40,272 nucleotides of DNA from Finegoldia magna (GTDB lineage Bacteria; Bacillota; Clostridia; Tissierellales; Peptoniphilaceae): positions 1 through 40,272 of the forward strand of contig NZ_QGTH01000020.1 in the NCBI RefSeq assembly GCF_003182075.1, written 5' to 3'. The notes beneath the pieces were generated by a model. That model searched no databases and was not told the DNA's origin. It saw only the letters and a list, made by a program, of their open reading frames with translations. This document shows, piece after piece, positions 24,455 through 31,944 of the stretch. The translations under genes were made by a program, and so were the position numbers. Every line of letters begins with the position of its first letter. Within the stretch, counting starts at the first letter, position 1.

Positions 24455-24485
24455 TTAATTATAAATATTTTGAGGAGGGGTTTAT

Positions 24486-25061
24486 TTGAACAGAAAAACT
24501 CACAAGCTTGTTCAATGTGCAGTGCTTGCTGCTTTGTGTTTCATCACGTTCACTTATTTGCAAATCAAGGTTCCTGTTCCAGGTGGAGATTTCACATCGA
24601 TTCACTTTGGTAACGTGTTCTTGGTTTTAGCGGCGCTTTTACTCGGCGGACTTTACGGTGGACTTGCTGGTGCTATCGGAATGACTATCGCAGACATCAT
24701 GGATCCTGTGTATATAATGGTCGCTCCGAAGACTTTCGTGTTGAAGTTATGTATTGGTTTGATTGTGGGAGCAATCGCTCACAAATCCAAGAAAATCAAC
24801 GAATCTAACGACAACAAATACATTTTGAAGTGGGCTGTTATCGCTTCATGTGCAGGGATGTTGTTCAACGTGTTTGCTGATCCATTTGTAGGTTATTTTT
24901 ATAAATTATATGTCTTGGGTCAACCACAACAAATAGCATCTGCATTGGCGAAAATCAGTGCCGGTGTAACTTTCTTCAATGCTGTTGTGACTGTTATCGT
25001 TGCAAATATTTTGTACATGGCAGTGCGCCCAGTGTTGAAACGCTCACATTTATTGGATTAA
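24486..25061 (+). CDS. ECF transporter S component (substrate-binding membrane subunit)
   Basis: 191 residues, about six membrane segments. The start region MNRKTHKLVQCAVLAALCFI and the segment FTSIHFGNVFLVLAALLLGG, then YGGLAGAIGMTIADIMDP, fit the ECF S-component family (PF07155-like). These proteins bind a vitamin or related micronutrient and work with a shared EcfA-EcfT energy-coupling module encoded elsewhere. The substrate is not evident. It starts with TTG at 24486, with GGAGGGG 6 bp upstream; no in-frame ATG lies nearby. Confidence 0.85.
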   Translation: MNRKTHKLVQCAVLAALCFITFTYLQIKVPVPGGDFTSIHFGNVFLVLAALLLGGLYGGLAGAIGMTIADIMDPVYIMVAPKTFVLKLCIGLIVGAIAHKSKKINESNDNKYILKWAVIASCAGMLFNVFADPFVGYFYKLYVLGQPQQIASALAKISAGVTFFNAVVTVIVANILYMAVRPVLKRSHLLD

Positions 25062-25097
25062 AAAATGCGTCAGATTTTACTCTGACGCTATTTTTAT
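25057..25097 (+). repeat. Direct repeat B1: end and terminator of the ECF gene
   Basis: 41 bp identical to 25454-25494. It contains the terminator stem GCGTCAGA/TCTGACGC followed by TATTTTT. It flanks the AbrB-type gene on its 5' side and overlaps the last codon region of the ECF gene. Confidence 0.95.
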
Positions 25098-25153
25098 TGA
25101 CAGTTTAAATAGAAGATATTACAATTAAGTTAGAAAGTAGGAAATTCTAACTT
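25097..25153 (+). promoter_or_regulatory. Promoter and inverted-repeat operator of the AbrB-type gene
   Basis: TTGACA (25097-25102), 17-bp spacer, TACAAT (25120-25125), followed by the perfect inverted repeat AAGTTAGAA/TTCTAACTT (25127-25135 and 25145-25153) between the -10 and the RBS. Autoregulation by the encoded AbrB-fold protein is the simplest reading. Confidence 0.75.
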
Positions 25154-25166
25154 GAGAGGTGATAAT

Positions 25167-25424
25167 ATGTTAGTTGAACTTAAAGCAAAGTCGCAAGTGA
25201 CAATTCCAAAAGATATTGTGAATTCTCTTGATTTGAGTCAAGGAGATCAATTCGAAGTTATGGAAGAAGATGGCAAGATTATTTTCGTCCCTGTAGCTGT
25301 ATATCCAGAACGTGTGATTGAAAATTTAAAAAAATCCGTTAAAGAACTAAAAGTTTCGATTGAAAATGGCGACCAACCTGTTTTTGACAATATTGATTCT
25401 CTTTTTGAAGAGTTGGACAAGTAA
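25167..25424 (+). CDS. AbrB/SpoVT-domain DNA-binding protein (MazE-like)
   Basis: 85 residues from the ATG at 25167, preceded by GAGAGGTGATAAT. The N-terminal swapped-hairpin domain reads ELKAKSQVTIPKDIVNSLDL, then GDQFEVMEEDGKIIFVPV. The C-terminal 40 residues are helical and acidic, like the toxin-binding tail of an antitoxin. No toxin follows on the same strand. Either it is a solitary regulator or its toxin was lost when the segment was inserted between the repeated terminators. Confidence 0.88.
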   Translation: MLVELKAKSQVTIPKDIVNSLDLSQGDQFEVMEEDGKIIFVPVAVYPERVIENLKKSVKELKVSIENGDQPVFDNIDSLFEELDK

Positions 25425-25453
25425 TGAGCTATAAAATAACTTACATAGATTAA

Positions 25454-25494
25454 ATTAAAAAATGCGTCAGATTTTACTCTGACGCTATTTTTAT
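25454..25494. repeat. Direct repeat B2: second copy of the ECF-gene terminator
   Basis: 41 bp identical to 25057-25097. The hairpin ends AbrB-gene transcription on the plus strand. Because ATTTTTT follows it on the minus strand, it also ends the yafQ transcript, whose stop codon lies inside the repeat at 25491. Confidence 0.95.
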
Positions 25495-25769
25495 CTGAAA
25501 AGTTCTGAATGTGATCCGACTCTGTTTAAGATTAATACAAGAATATCATTTCTTATTTCATAAATCAAAATCCAGTCTGGTTCTATGTGACATTCCCTAG
25601 TATTCTTGTAATTGCCAATAAGACTGTGATCTCTGTATTTTGTATCCAAAGTTTGTCCATCAGCTAAAAGTTCTATCACTTCAAATAGTTTTTCGATATT
25701 TTTATTCTGTTTTTTTGCAATTTTTACATCTTTTTTGAATTTACTAGTGAACTTAATTTCGTATTTCAT
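25491..25769 (-). CDS. yafQ: YafQ/RelE-family mRNA interferase toxin
   Basis: 92 residues with the YafQ residue set intact: His in YRDHSLIG, His-Asp-Trp in CHIEPDWILIYE, and the C-terminal His of VGSHSELF. It is expected to cleave mRNA on the ribosome. It overlaps the antitoxin gene by 4 bp (ATGA), so translation is coupled. Confidence 0.93.
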   Translation of the reverse strand: MKYEIKFTSKFKKDVKIAKKQNKNIEKLFEVIELLADGQTLDTKYRDHSLIGNYKNTRECHIEPDWILIYEIRNDILVLILNRVGSHSELFR

Positions 25770-26038
25770 ATTTCAAGAGCTTTTCTCAATTCTTCGATAC
25801 TTACGTATCCTTCGATTGTTTTGTCGTCTGCGATTTTTCTTCCTTCTTCAATCGCAAGTTTTGTTTCATCGTTTACTGCATCGATTTTCAAATCGAATGG
25901 GATTCCATTTTCCCTTATCGATGTTCTCAAAAACATATTTATTGCCGTTGTCATATTAAGCCCCAACTCTTGAAAAATATTTTCTGCTTTTTCTTTAATT
26001 TCTTTATCAGTTCTAATATTTAAATTAACAGTTGACAT
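25766..26038 (-). CDS. dinJ: DinJ/RelB-family antitoxin
   Basis: 90 residues. The N-terminal ribbon-helix-helix VNLNIRTDKEIKEKAENIFQ continues with ELGLNMTTAINMFLR, and the motif IPFDL is typical of the DinJ/RelB family. The C-terminal helix would neutralise YafQ. RBS AAGGAGG. First gene of the pair; the complex probably represses its own promoter. Confidence 0.93.
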   Translation of the reverse strand: MSTVNLNIRTDKEIKEKAENIFQELGLNMTTAINMFLRTSIRENGIPFDLKIDAVNDETKLAIEEGRKIADDKTIEGYVSIEELRKALEI

Positions 26039-26059
26039 AATAGACCTCCTTGTAAATAT

Positions 26060-26088
26060 ATTCTAATCCATTTACGATAAAACATCAA
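26060..26088 (-). promoter_or_regulatory. Promoter of the dinJ-yafQ operon
   Basis: On the minus strand TTGATG (26088-26083), 17-bp spacer, TAGAAT (26065-26060), 22 bp before the ATG. Confidence 0.6.
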
Positions 26089-26119
26089 CATTTATTCGTG
26101 TAATTTCATTACGTTGTCA

Positions 26120-26431
26120 TTACCCTATCGCTATAAACACAATTGCAAGTATCAATGCTAATAATCCTACAAGGATGCATTTTCTACAAGTAGATATTCT
26201 TTTTAATATCATTTCTAGTTCTTTTTTTGTAAATTTTCTGTTGTTTTTCCTCATCAAGATTCTATCCAACGCTACTGGTTGGCGATTGTTTTGCGAGATA
26301 GTTTGCCACACTTTTTCTGAGTTGACATTTTTTCTAATCTTAGCGATTGCCAGTATTTTAGATATTGAATAAATCCCGTAAATGAGTGCTATTGCAAATA
26401 TTCCCAAAAATACATAGCCTACTATTCTCAT
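26120..26431 (-). CDS. Small membrane protein of unknown function
   Basis: 103 residues with a hydrophobic helix at each end (VGYVFLGIFAIALIYGIYSI and ILVGLLALILAIVFIAIG) and a basic middle, KNVNSEKVWQTISQNNRQPV then RKFTKKELEMILKR. RBS AAGGAG. It lies 46 bp after cadA on the same strand and may share its transcript. I do not recognise the family. Confidence 0.7.
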   Translation of the reverse strand: MRIVGYVFLGIFAIALIYGIYSISKILAIAKIRKNVNSEKVWQTISQNNRQPVALDRILMRKNNRKFTKKELEMILKRISTCRKCILVGLLALILAIVFIAIG

Positions 26432-26477
26432 TTTATCATCTCCTTTACGATTAGTATAAATGAGATTTCGATTTTAC

Positions 26478-28289
26478 TCAACTAACCCTCATCGCTCTGA
26501 ATGAATTCAAAATAGCAAGCACTGTAACTCCGACGTCTGCAAAGATTGCAGCCCACATATTTGTAAGTCCAAGCGCCGATAATATTAGCACAATTATTTT
26601 CACGCCGATTGCAAAATACGCGTTTTGTTTTGCGATTTTGAGTGTTTTCTTGGAGATTTTAATTGCTTGTGCGATTTTCGTTGGCTCGTCTGTCATGATT
26701 ACGACATCACTCGCTTCGATTGCCGCATCGCTTCCGATTTGCCCCATGGAAATTCCGACATCACTGAGTGCAAGCACTGGTGCATCGTTGATTCCATCTC
26801 CTACGAATGCAACTTTTCTTCCTTTTTCTATCAATTCTTTTACAATTTCAACCTTATCTTGTGGAAGTAGCTTGGATCTGTATTCGTCAATTTTGAGATT
26901 TTCTGCGACTGATTTGGCTACAGATTCGCCATCACCAGTTAGCATGTAAGTTTTTTCGATGCCGACATTTTTCATATCAGTTATAGCTTGAGCGCTGTCT
27001 TGTTTGATTTCATCGGCGATTCTGATGTATCCTTTGAATTTGCCGTCTATCGCAACATATACAACAGTGTCTGTAGTATTTATCGGTTCAAATTCAACAT
27101 CTTTTAAAAGCTTTGCATTTCCCGCTAGGATTTGTTTGCCATTTATCACGGCTTTTATTCCTTGTCCTGCGATATTTTCTGCAGAGTCCAACTTCAAGTA
27201 TTCTTTGTTTCCGTAATAATCAATAATCGATTGCGCGATCGGATGGTTGGATGATTTCTCAGCGCTCGCAACGTATTGGAGCATTTCTTCATCTGATATG
27301 TCAAATGATTTTGCTTCTACAACTTTGAACACACCTTGTGTCAATGTTCCAGTTTTATCCATCACAACGGTGTTAGTTTCTGCTAACTTTTCGATGTAGT
27401 TACTTCCTTTGACCAAAATCCCAGCCTTGCTGCTCGCACCGATTCCTGAGAAAAAGCTCAACGGAATGCTGATTACAAGTGCGCAAGGACACGAAATTAC
27501 AAGGAATGTCAACGCACGATACAACCACACTTGGAAAGGTTGTTTCAATATCAAAGGCATCAATATCGCAAGGACTGCTGCTACAATTACCACAACTGGA
27601 GTGTACACTCTTGCAAATTTCGTGATGAATTTTTCTTGTTGACTTTTTTGGCTGGATGCATTTTCCACCAAATCCAAAATCTTCGTCACTGCAGAGTTTT
27701 CAAAATCCTTGGTAACTTTTGCATTTAAAACCTTGTCCACCACGATGTAACCCGACATAAGCTCTTCGCCTTTTGCGACTGTGATTGGAACACTTTCTCC
27801 AGTCAACGCCTTCGTATCAACCATGGAGCTTCCATCTACTACCACGCAGTCCAAAGGAACTTTCTCGCCTGGTTTGATTACGATAATATCTCCAACATTC
27901 ACATCGTAAGGATCCACCTTATCGTAACCATCTTCCGTTTTCAAATTCGCAAAAGTCGGTGCAATGTCCATCAATTCCTTGATAGAATCACGAGATTTCC
28001 CAACGGCCTTATCTTGGAAAATCTCCCCGATTTGATAAAAAAGCATAACAGCAACACCTTCGGCGTATTCTCCAACGAAAAACGCACCCACAGTTGCAAT
28101 CATCATCAAGAAATGTTCGTCAAATAACTGACCGTTTTTCAAATTCAAAAACGCTAACTTTATTACTGGAATTCCTACAATCAGATAACTCACAGCGAAA
28201 GCCGCAAGTCTTGCGTATGGTTGTTTGATAAAAAATCCGATTACAAAAAATACCGCCGAAGCTATCGTTAATTTTATTTCCTTATTCAT
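26478..28289 (-). CDS. cadA: Cadmium/zinc-type P1B ATPase
   Basis: 603 residues. Actuator motif TGES, membrane metal site CPC in LVISCPCALVIS, phosphorylation motif DKTGTLT, HP motif in SNHPIAQS, and GDGINDAP. The usual N-terminal metal-binding domain is absent and is supplied by the separate HMA protein whose stop codon overlaps this start by 1 bp. The CPC motif, together with the CadC-type repressor, favours Zn/Cd/Pb export over copper, though this is inference. Confidence 0.93.
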   Translation of the reverse strand: MNKEIKLTIASAVFFVIGFFIKQPYARLAAFAVSYLIVGIPVIKLAFLNLKNGQLFDEHFLMMIATVGAFFVGEYAEGVAVMLFYQIGEIFQDKAVGKSRDSIKELMDIAPTFANLKTEDGYDKVDPYDVNVGDIIVIKPGEKVPLDCVVVDGSSMVDTKALTGESVPITVAKGEELMSGYIVVDKVLNAKVTKDFENSAVTKILDLVENASSQKSQQEKFITKFARVYTPVVVIVAAVLAILMPLILKQPFQVWLYRALTFLVISCPCALVISIPLSFFSGIGASSKAGILVKGSNYIEKLAETNTVVMDKTGTLTQGVFKVVEAKSFDISDEEMLQYVASAEKSSNHPIAQSIIDYYGNKEYLKLDSAENIAGQGIKAVINGKQILAGNAKLLKDVEFEPINTTDTVVYVAIDGKFKGYIRIADEIKQDSAQAITDMKNVGIEKTYMLTGDGESVAKSVAENLKIDEYRSKLLPQDKVEIVKELIEKGRKVAFVGDGINDAPVLALSDVGISMGQIGSDAAIEASDVVIMTDEPTKIAQAIKISKKTLKIAKQNAYFAIGVKIIVLILSALGLTNMWAAIFADVGVTVLAILNSFRAMRVS

Positions 28290-28504
28290 TATTTTACTTC
28301 AACGTAAGGCTCGATTGATTTGATGATGTCCTTTGCTTGATTCAACACAGAATCAAACTTATCATCTTCTACGTCCAACACCATTTTTGTGGTGATAAAA
28401 TTCACAGTGACAGAATTTACTCCGTCCAATTCCTTGATTTTGTCTTCCATTTTTGCTGCACAATTTGCGCATCCCAAATTTTCTAATGTATATCTTCTTT
28501 TCAT
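28289..28504 (-). CDS. Heavy-metal-associated (HMA) domain protein
   Basis: 71 residues, one ferredoxin-like HMA domain with the binding loop LGCANCAAKME (CxxC). The start at 28504 is supported by AAAAAGGAGAAAG; a longer reading frame upstream lacks an RBS and would overlap cadC. It acts as a stand-alone metal-binding domain or chaperone for the P-type ATPase. Confidence 0.92.
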   Translation of the reverse strand: MKRRYTLENLGCANCAAKMEDKIKELDGVNSVTVNFITTKMVLDVEDDKFDSVLNQAKDIIKSIEPYVEVK

Positions 28505-28541
28505 AACTTTCTCCTTTTTATTTTTTTCTAAATTATTGTCG

Positions 28542-28943
28542 TTATTCTTGCACGTGTACCATCGCAATGTCGAAAATTTCTTTCACATGATCGTCTGAAA
28601 TGGAATAGTACACAACTTTTCCCTCACGTCTAGTCTTCACAATATTGCTTTGCTTCAACACTCTCAATTGGTGGCTAATTGCAGATTGGCTCATATTCAT
28701 CACAGCTGCAATGTCGCACACGCACAACTCTCCACTTTCCAACGCCATCAAAATCTTCACCCTAGTCTGATCTCCGAAAATTTTGAACATATCGGACAAA
28801 TCGGCGATTAATTCGTCGTCCGGAAGCTCATTGATAGCTTTTTTTACATTATCCTCGTGAATTAGCGTTACTTCACATTTCTCATCGTTGAATTTATCTA
28901 TATCTATCACATCCTTTATATGAACATATGAATACTTGTTCAT
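28542..28943 (-). CDS. cadC: CadC/ArsR-family metal-sensing repressor
   Basis: 133 residues. The winged helix has ESGELCVCDIAAVMNMSQSA, then ISHQLRVLKQ. The N-terminal extension carries KCEV, equivalent to the Cys7 region used in CadC metal sites. The C-terminal VKEIFDIAMVHVQE contains Asp/His positions of the alpha-5 zinc site. The start at 28943 has no RBS and lies about 5 bp from the predicted transcription start, so the mRNA may be nearly leaderless; a GTG at codon 12 is the alternative. It leads cadC-hma-cadA. Confidence 0.9.
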   Translation of the reverse strand: MNKYSYVHIKDVIDIDKFNDEKCEVTLIHEDNVKKAINELPDDELIADLSDMFKIFGDQTRVKILMALESGELCVCDIAAVMNMSQSAISHQLRVLKQSNIVKTRREGKVVYYSISDDHVKEIFDIAMVHVQE

Positions 28944-28983
28944 TTGTTAATTTGATAATATCATTTTATTTTTAGTTTGTCAA
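28920..28983 (-). promoter_or_regulatory. cadC promoter and operator overlapping the start codon
   Basis: TTGACA (28983-28978), 17-bp spacer, TATTAT (28960-28955) on the minus strand. The inverted repeat ATGAACA-N10-TGTTCAT spans 28943-28920 and includes the proposed start codon. A metal-free CadC dimer bound there would block both transcription initiation and escape. Confidence 0.65.
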
Positions 28984-29014
28984 TAAAAAAAAGAGATTTT
29001 ATAAAAAAATCTCT
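28984..29014 (-). terminator. Terminator of the radical SAM-birA operon
   Basis: Stem AGAGATTTT/AAAATCTCT followed by eight Ts on the minus strand. The birA stop codon lies inside the stem. The T-run directly abuts the cadC -35. Confidence 0.85.
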
Positions 29015-29727
29015 CCTATATTTAAATCTTCAATTGTTCCGTCGTTGTATTTTACTTTCAAGCTAAAATAGTCATTGATATTCATTGCAGTAGCTGGAAT
29101 ATAATCTCCGTTTTTGTGGACTTTGATTTCATTGCCAATAAACGTAGCTTTATTTCGATATTTTTCAACCAAACTATCCCTATCCTCGCTCCAAAATTCT
29201 AGGAAATTCTGCATTATTTTTATTACCAACTCTTCTCTTTTGTCTGTATCATCTTTTTCTTCAATAAATCCAGCCGTATCTTTTATATCTTCTGGAAAAT
29301 CAGATTTGTAGACGTTAATTCCAACACCAACCACAATATCGTGGCAGATATTTTTCTCAACTTTACATTCTGTGAGTATGCCGCAGATTTTCTTACCGTC
29401 AAGTAGAACATCATTGACCCATTTAATCGACGTATTCACGCCGAAAATTTCGTCAATTGCATAGCTTACAGCAATTCCCATAATTGGTGTTATGAATTGC
29501 GATTGTTGGAATGTCATTTCTTCATTTACCAAATACGAAAAATACAATCCATTTTCAGGCGAGAAGAATTTCCTTCCGTAGCGTCCCTTTCCTTTTGATT
29601 GTGAAAATGCGACCATCAACGTATCGTCATCCTTTTGATTCAGAATTTCGTCGTTTGTCGATGTAACTTCCCTTTTGAAAATCACCTTATTTATTCCTGT
29701 TTGTTCTTTGATTTTTTCAGTATCCAT
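28999..29727 (-). CDS. birA: Biotin--protein ligase, catalytic type without HTH
   Basis: 242 residues: TSTNDEIL, the biotin/ATP loop GKGRYGRKFFSP, LYFSYL, IKWVNDVLLDGKKICGILTE and VVGVGINV are the class I ligase signatures. The N-terminal DNA-binding domain of bifunctional BirA is absent, so it modifies biotin carboxyl carrier proteins but cannot act as the biotin repressor. The start overlaps the radical SAM stop codon (TAATG). Confidence 0.95.
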   Translation of the reverse strand: MDTEKIKEQTGINKVIFKREVTSTNDEILNQKDDDTLMVAFSQSKGKGRYGRKFFSPENGLYFSYLVNEEMTFQQSQFITPIMGIAVSYAIDEIFGVNTSIKWVNDVLLDGKKICGILTECKVEKNICHDIVVGVGINVYKSDFPEDIKDTAGFIEEKDDTDKREELVIKIMQNFLEFWSEDRDSLVEKYRNKATFIGNEIKVHKNGDYIPATAMNINDYFSLKVKYNDGTIEDLNIGEIFL

Positions 29728-30635
29728 TAACCCTCATCCCATCTATTCCACTTTTTACGTTCTTTTTTGTTCATTTCTTTGTCATCATCTTCTAGTCTTT
29801 GTTTCAAAACAGCGATAATTTCATCCTTTTTATCTGGAATTACAGATGTCACAGCCACTGCCTTAGTCTTGTGAGTTCCGTTGTAGACGCATCTTTTGTT
29901 CAAATTTTCCACAAGCATTATCTCCTCTTGGATTTGCTGTCTGATGGATACTCTTTTGAAATCGTGATTTCTCACGTTTTCCACAAGCTTTGCATTCTTG
30001 AACAAAACCAAATTCACAACCACAATTTCAAACGGATTCACCTTGTTCAAAAACTCTGCAGTCTTCATTATATGTTCACGTGAATGTGCTTCTCCGCCAA
30101 GACCAAGCATAATGTAGACAGAATATTTTATTCCCAAATTATCGAGTCTGTGAAGTGCAGTCAATTGTTCTTGTGATGTGACGCCTTTTTTATGATAAGA
30201 AAGCACCCAATCACTTCCCGACTCAATCCCAATGCAAATACGATCAAGCCCCAGATTTTTAAGTTCCAACAATTCTTCATCAGTTTTTCTGAGAATATCA
30301 TCACTTCTTGAAAAACACGACACGTATTTCATATTTGGGAAATTCTTTTTGATTTCTTTCAAAATCTCCGTCAAATAATCATTATTCAAACACAGAGCAT
30401 TTCCCTCCAATAGCGTGAACTTTTTCGGAGTAAACCTTTTGTCTTCGTAAAAAATTTTTCTGTCACGTATATATTTCTTCACATCTTCAATGTCAAAAAC
30501 CTTGAACCTTTTTCCAACATTCAAATCACAATAGATGCATTTGCCATAAGAACAACCAACCGTTACGGGAATCATCTCGTTGTGCATTTCGGGCATCGGA
30601 GTGTACATATATCTATCGTAAAATCCGTCAATCAT
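29727..30635 (-). CDS. Radical SAM protein, unknown substrate
   Basis: 302 residues. Cluster motif CSYGKCIYC at residues 28-36 (CX4CX2C), a spacing seen in the COG1032-like group rather than the classical CX3CX2C. LEGNALCLNN and GIESGSDWVLSYHKKGVT are typical of the SAM-binding barrel. Co-transcribed with birA by overlap. RBS AAAGGTG. The role cannot be deduced. Confidence 0.85.
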   Translation of the reverse strand: MIDGFYDRYMYTPMPEMHNEMIPVTVGCSYGKCIYCDLNVGKRFKVFDIEDVKKYIRDRKIFYEDKRFTPKKFTLLEGNALCLNNDYLTEILKEIKKNFPNMKYVSCFSRSDDILRKTDEELLELKNLGLDRICIGIESGSDWVLSYHKKGVTSQEQLTALHRLDNLGIKYSVYIMLGLGGEAHSREHIMKTAEFLNKVNPFEIVVVNLVLFKNAKLVENVRNHDFKRVSIRQQIQEEIMLVENLNKRCVYNGTHKTKAVAVTSVIPDKKDEIIAVLKQRLEDDDKEMNKKERKKWNRWDEG

Positions 30636-30665
30636 TTAATCACCTTTGTTTGATATTTTACAAGT

Positions 30666-30674
30666 ATTATAACA
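30666..30674 (-). promoter_or_regulatory. Extended -10 promoter of the radical SAM-birA operon
   Basis: TGTTATAAT on the minus strand about 30 bp upstream of the start codon; no consensus -35 at normal spacing. Confidence 0.5.
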
Positions 30675-30720
30675 CAAGATGTGTTTGCAATATGAATTTA
30701 TGTGTATCTATTTACCCACG

Positions 30721-30746
30721 AAAAAAAGGACTCATCAAAGAGTCCT
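30721..30746 (-). terminator. Terminator of the superoxide reductase gene
   Basis: Perfect stem AGGACTC/GAGTCCT with a 6-base loop; seven Ts follow on the minus strand. Confidence 0.9.
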
Positions 30747-30758
30747 CATTATATCAAT

Positions 30759-31118
30759 CTATTTTACTTCTTCAGCACTTTCCCATAAACCGTGGATATT
30801 GCAATAGCTTAATGCGAATACTTTACCTGGTTTACTAGATTTTACATAAGCGTCAACGTGTGGTTTAGTGAATACTTCGCCTTCGCCGTGAGCTGCTGCT
30901 TGGTAAGAAGCTACTTCTACTGGGAATTTTTCTCCTTCTGGTTGGAAGAATACTTTAATCCATGCAATGTGGTGTTCGAATGTGTTTGGGTGTTCGATTT
31001 CTTCACCTACGATTGCGCATACTTTAAATCCGTCGTCTTTTTTATCAATATGAATAACTGGAACGTGTTTTTCTGCTTTCCAATCTCCAGATTGAACTGT
31101 TTCTGTTAATTTAGCCAT
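30759..31118 (-). CDS. sor: Superoxide reductase (neelaredoxin type)
   Basis: 119 residues of the class II (single iron centre) desulfoferrodoxin family, lacking the rubredoxin-like N-terminal domain. Iron ligands are recognisable in KHVPVIHI, HPNTFEHHIAW and CNIHG; the Glu-Lys before HVP is the catalytic pair. It reduces superoxide to peroxide in anaerobes. RBS AGGGGG. A fragment of the 5' part of this gene (codons 5-27) is duplicated at 36231-36300. Confidence 0.96.
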   Translation of the reverse strand: MAKLTETVQSGDWKAEKHVPVIHIDKKDDGFKVCAIVGEEIEHPNTFEHHIAWIKVFFQPEGEKFPVEVASYQAAAHGEGEVFTKPHVDAYVKSSKPGKVFALSYCNIHGLWESAEEVK

Positions 31119-31152
31119 TAATATTACCCCCTATAAAATTTCTTACAGAGTA

Positions 31153-31182
31153 TTTATACCCCAATATTTTTTAATTAATCAA
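31153..31182 (-). promoter_or_regulatory. sor promoter
   Basis: TTGATT (31182-31177), 18-bp spacer, TATAAA (31158-31153) on the minus strand. The -10 side, GTATTTATACCCCAAT (31150-31165), recurs at 36301-36316, next to the truncated sor copy. Confidence 0.65.
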
Positions 31183-31229
31183 GGAGCTTTGGCATTTATA
31201 AAGTGATATTAATTGTATTTGTATAAAAC

Positions 31230-31613
31230 TTATTCTTTAGAATATCTTTTAACTCCGAAGCAAAAATAAAGTATATGCAACAACCACACACAAGCTAATA
31301 TTATACAAGGTATGTATAGTTTTTTGCGAAGCATTGTGAAAAATCCAATCGCCATTAGTATAGTTACCGTTAGCATAATACGTATTTTAACTTTCAAAGT
31401 CATTCCTTCCCCATTCGCAAATGTTTCCAAGTTATTTTTGTAGAGTTTAGTTCTTTTGAACCATCTATCTAATTTTTCAGAACTTTTACTAAAACAAATT
31501 GCAGATAACATTAAAAAAGGAACTGTCGGTAACATCGGCAATATCGCTCCTATTGCCCCTAATCCCAAGCTAATTAAACCTAAAATTATAAAAATTGTCT
31601 TTTTAAATTTCAT
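31230..31613 (-). CDS. DUF454 (YbaN-like) membrane protein
   Basis: 127 residues from the ATG at 31613 (AGAGGTG upstream). GLGAIGAILPMLPTVPFLML and CFSKSSEKLDRWFKRTKLYK are diagnostic of DUF454. Three to four membrane segments. Function unknown. Follows the YgbA-like gene closely and is probably the last gene of the ABC exporter operon. Confidence 0.92.
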   Translation of the reverse strand: MKFKKTIFIILGLISLGLGAIGAILPMLPTVPFLMLSAICFSKSSEKLDRWFKRTKLYKNNLETFANGEGMTLKVKIRIMLTVTILMAIGFFTMLRKKLYIPCIILACVWLLHILYFCFGVKRYSKE

Positions 31614-31621
31614 ATTCACCT

Positions 31622-31939
31622 CTACTTCTTTCTTTTTTTGCTTAAAATTATATGATGAATAGTCATAATTGGATGATAAAAAATCATTCGTGGCCCAGAA
31701 AACCTCATAACTTCGCAGATTTTTTTACGCATATCCGGTTTATAGCAATGAACATTACAATTAGAGCAAAAAGTCTTTGTTTCTATAAATGGACAAGAAT
31801 TTATCTTTTTAATAGCATAATTTTTTAATTCTTCATAATCACTCAAGTCCTCTATTGATTTCTGGTTCTTCTTACAATATAAGTCAATCATATTGCTTAT
31901 AATTTTTATTTCTTTTTTTCTTTTTTTGTCTATATCCAT
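31622..31939 (-). CDS. YgbA-like protein (nitrous oxide-stimulated promoter family)
   Basis: 105 residues with the conserved cysteines and histidine in NSCPFIETKTFCSNCNVHCY, followed by KPDMRKKICEVMRFSGPRMI. This matches the YgbA/PF11756 family, whose E. coli member is NsrR-controlled and aids recovery from nitrosative stress. Cysteine spacing suggests metal or Fe-S binding. It lies 5 bp after the ABC exporter gene and 8 bp before the DUF454 gene. Confidence 0.9.
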   Translation of the reverse strand: MDIDKKRKKEIKIISNMIDLYCKKNQKSIEDLSDYEELKNYAIKKINSCPFIETKTFCSNCNVHCYKPDMRKKICEVMRFSGPRMIFYHPIMTIHHIILSKKRKK

Positions 31940-31944
31940 TTTGA

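Noticed and set aside
24367-24485. Riboswitch upstream of the ECF S-component gene
   Set aside because: The leader after the predicted promoter is only about 30 nt with no substantial stem.
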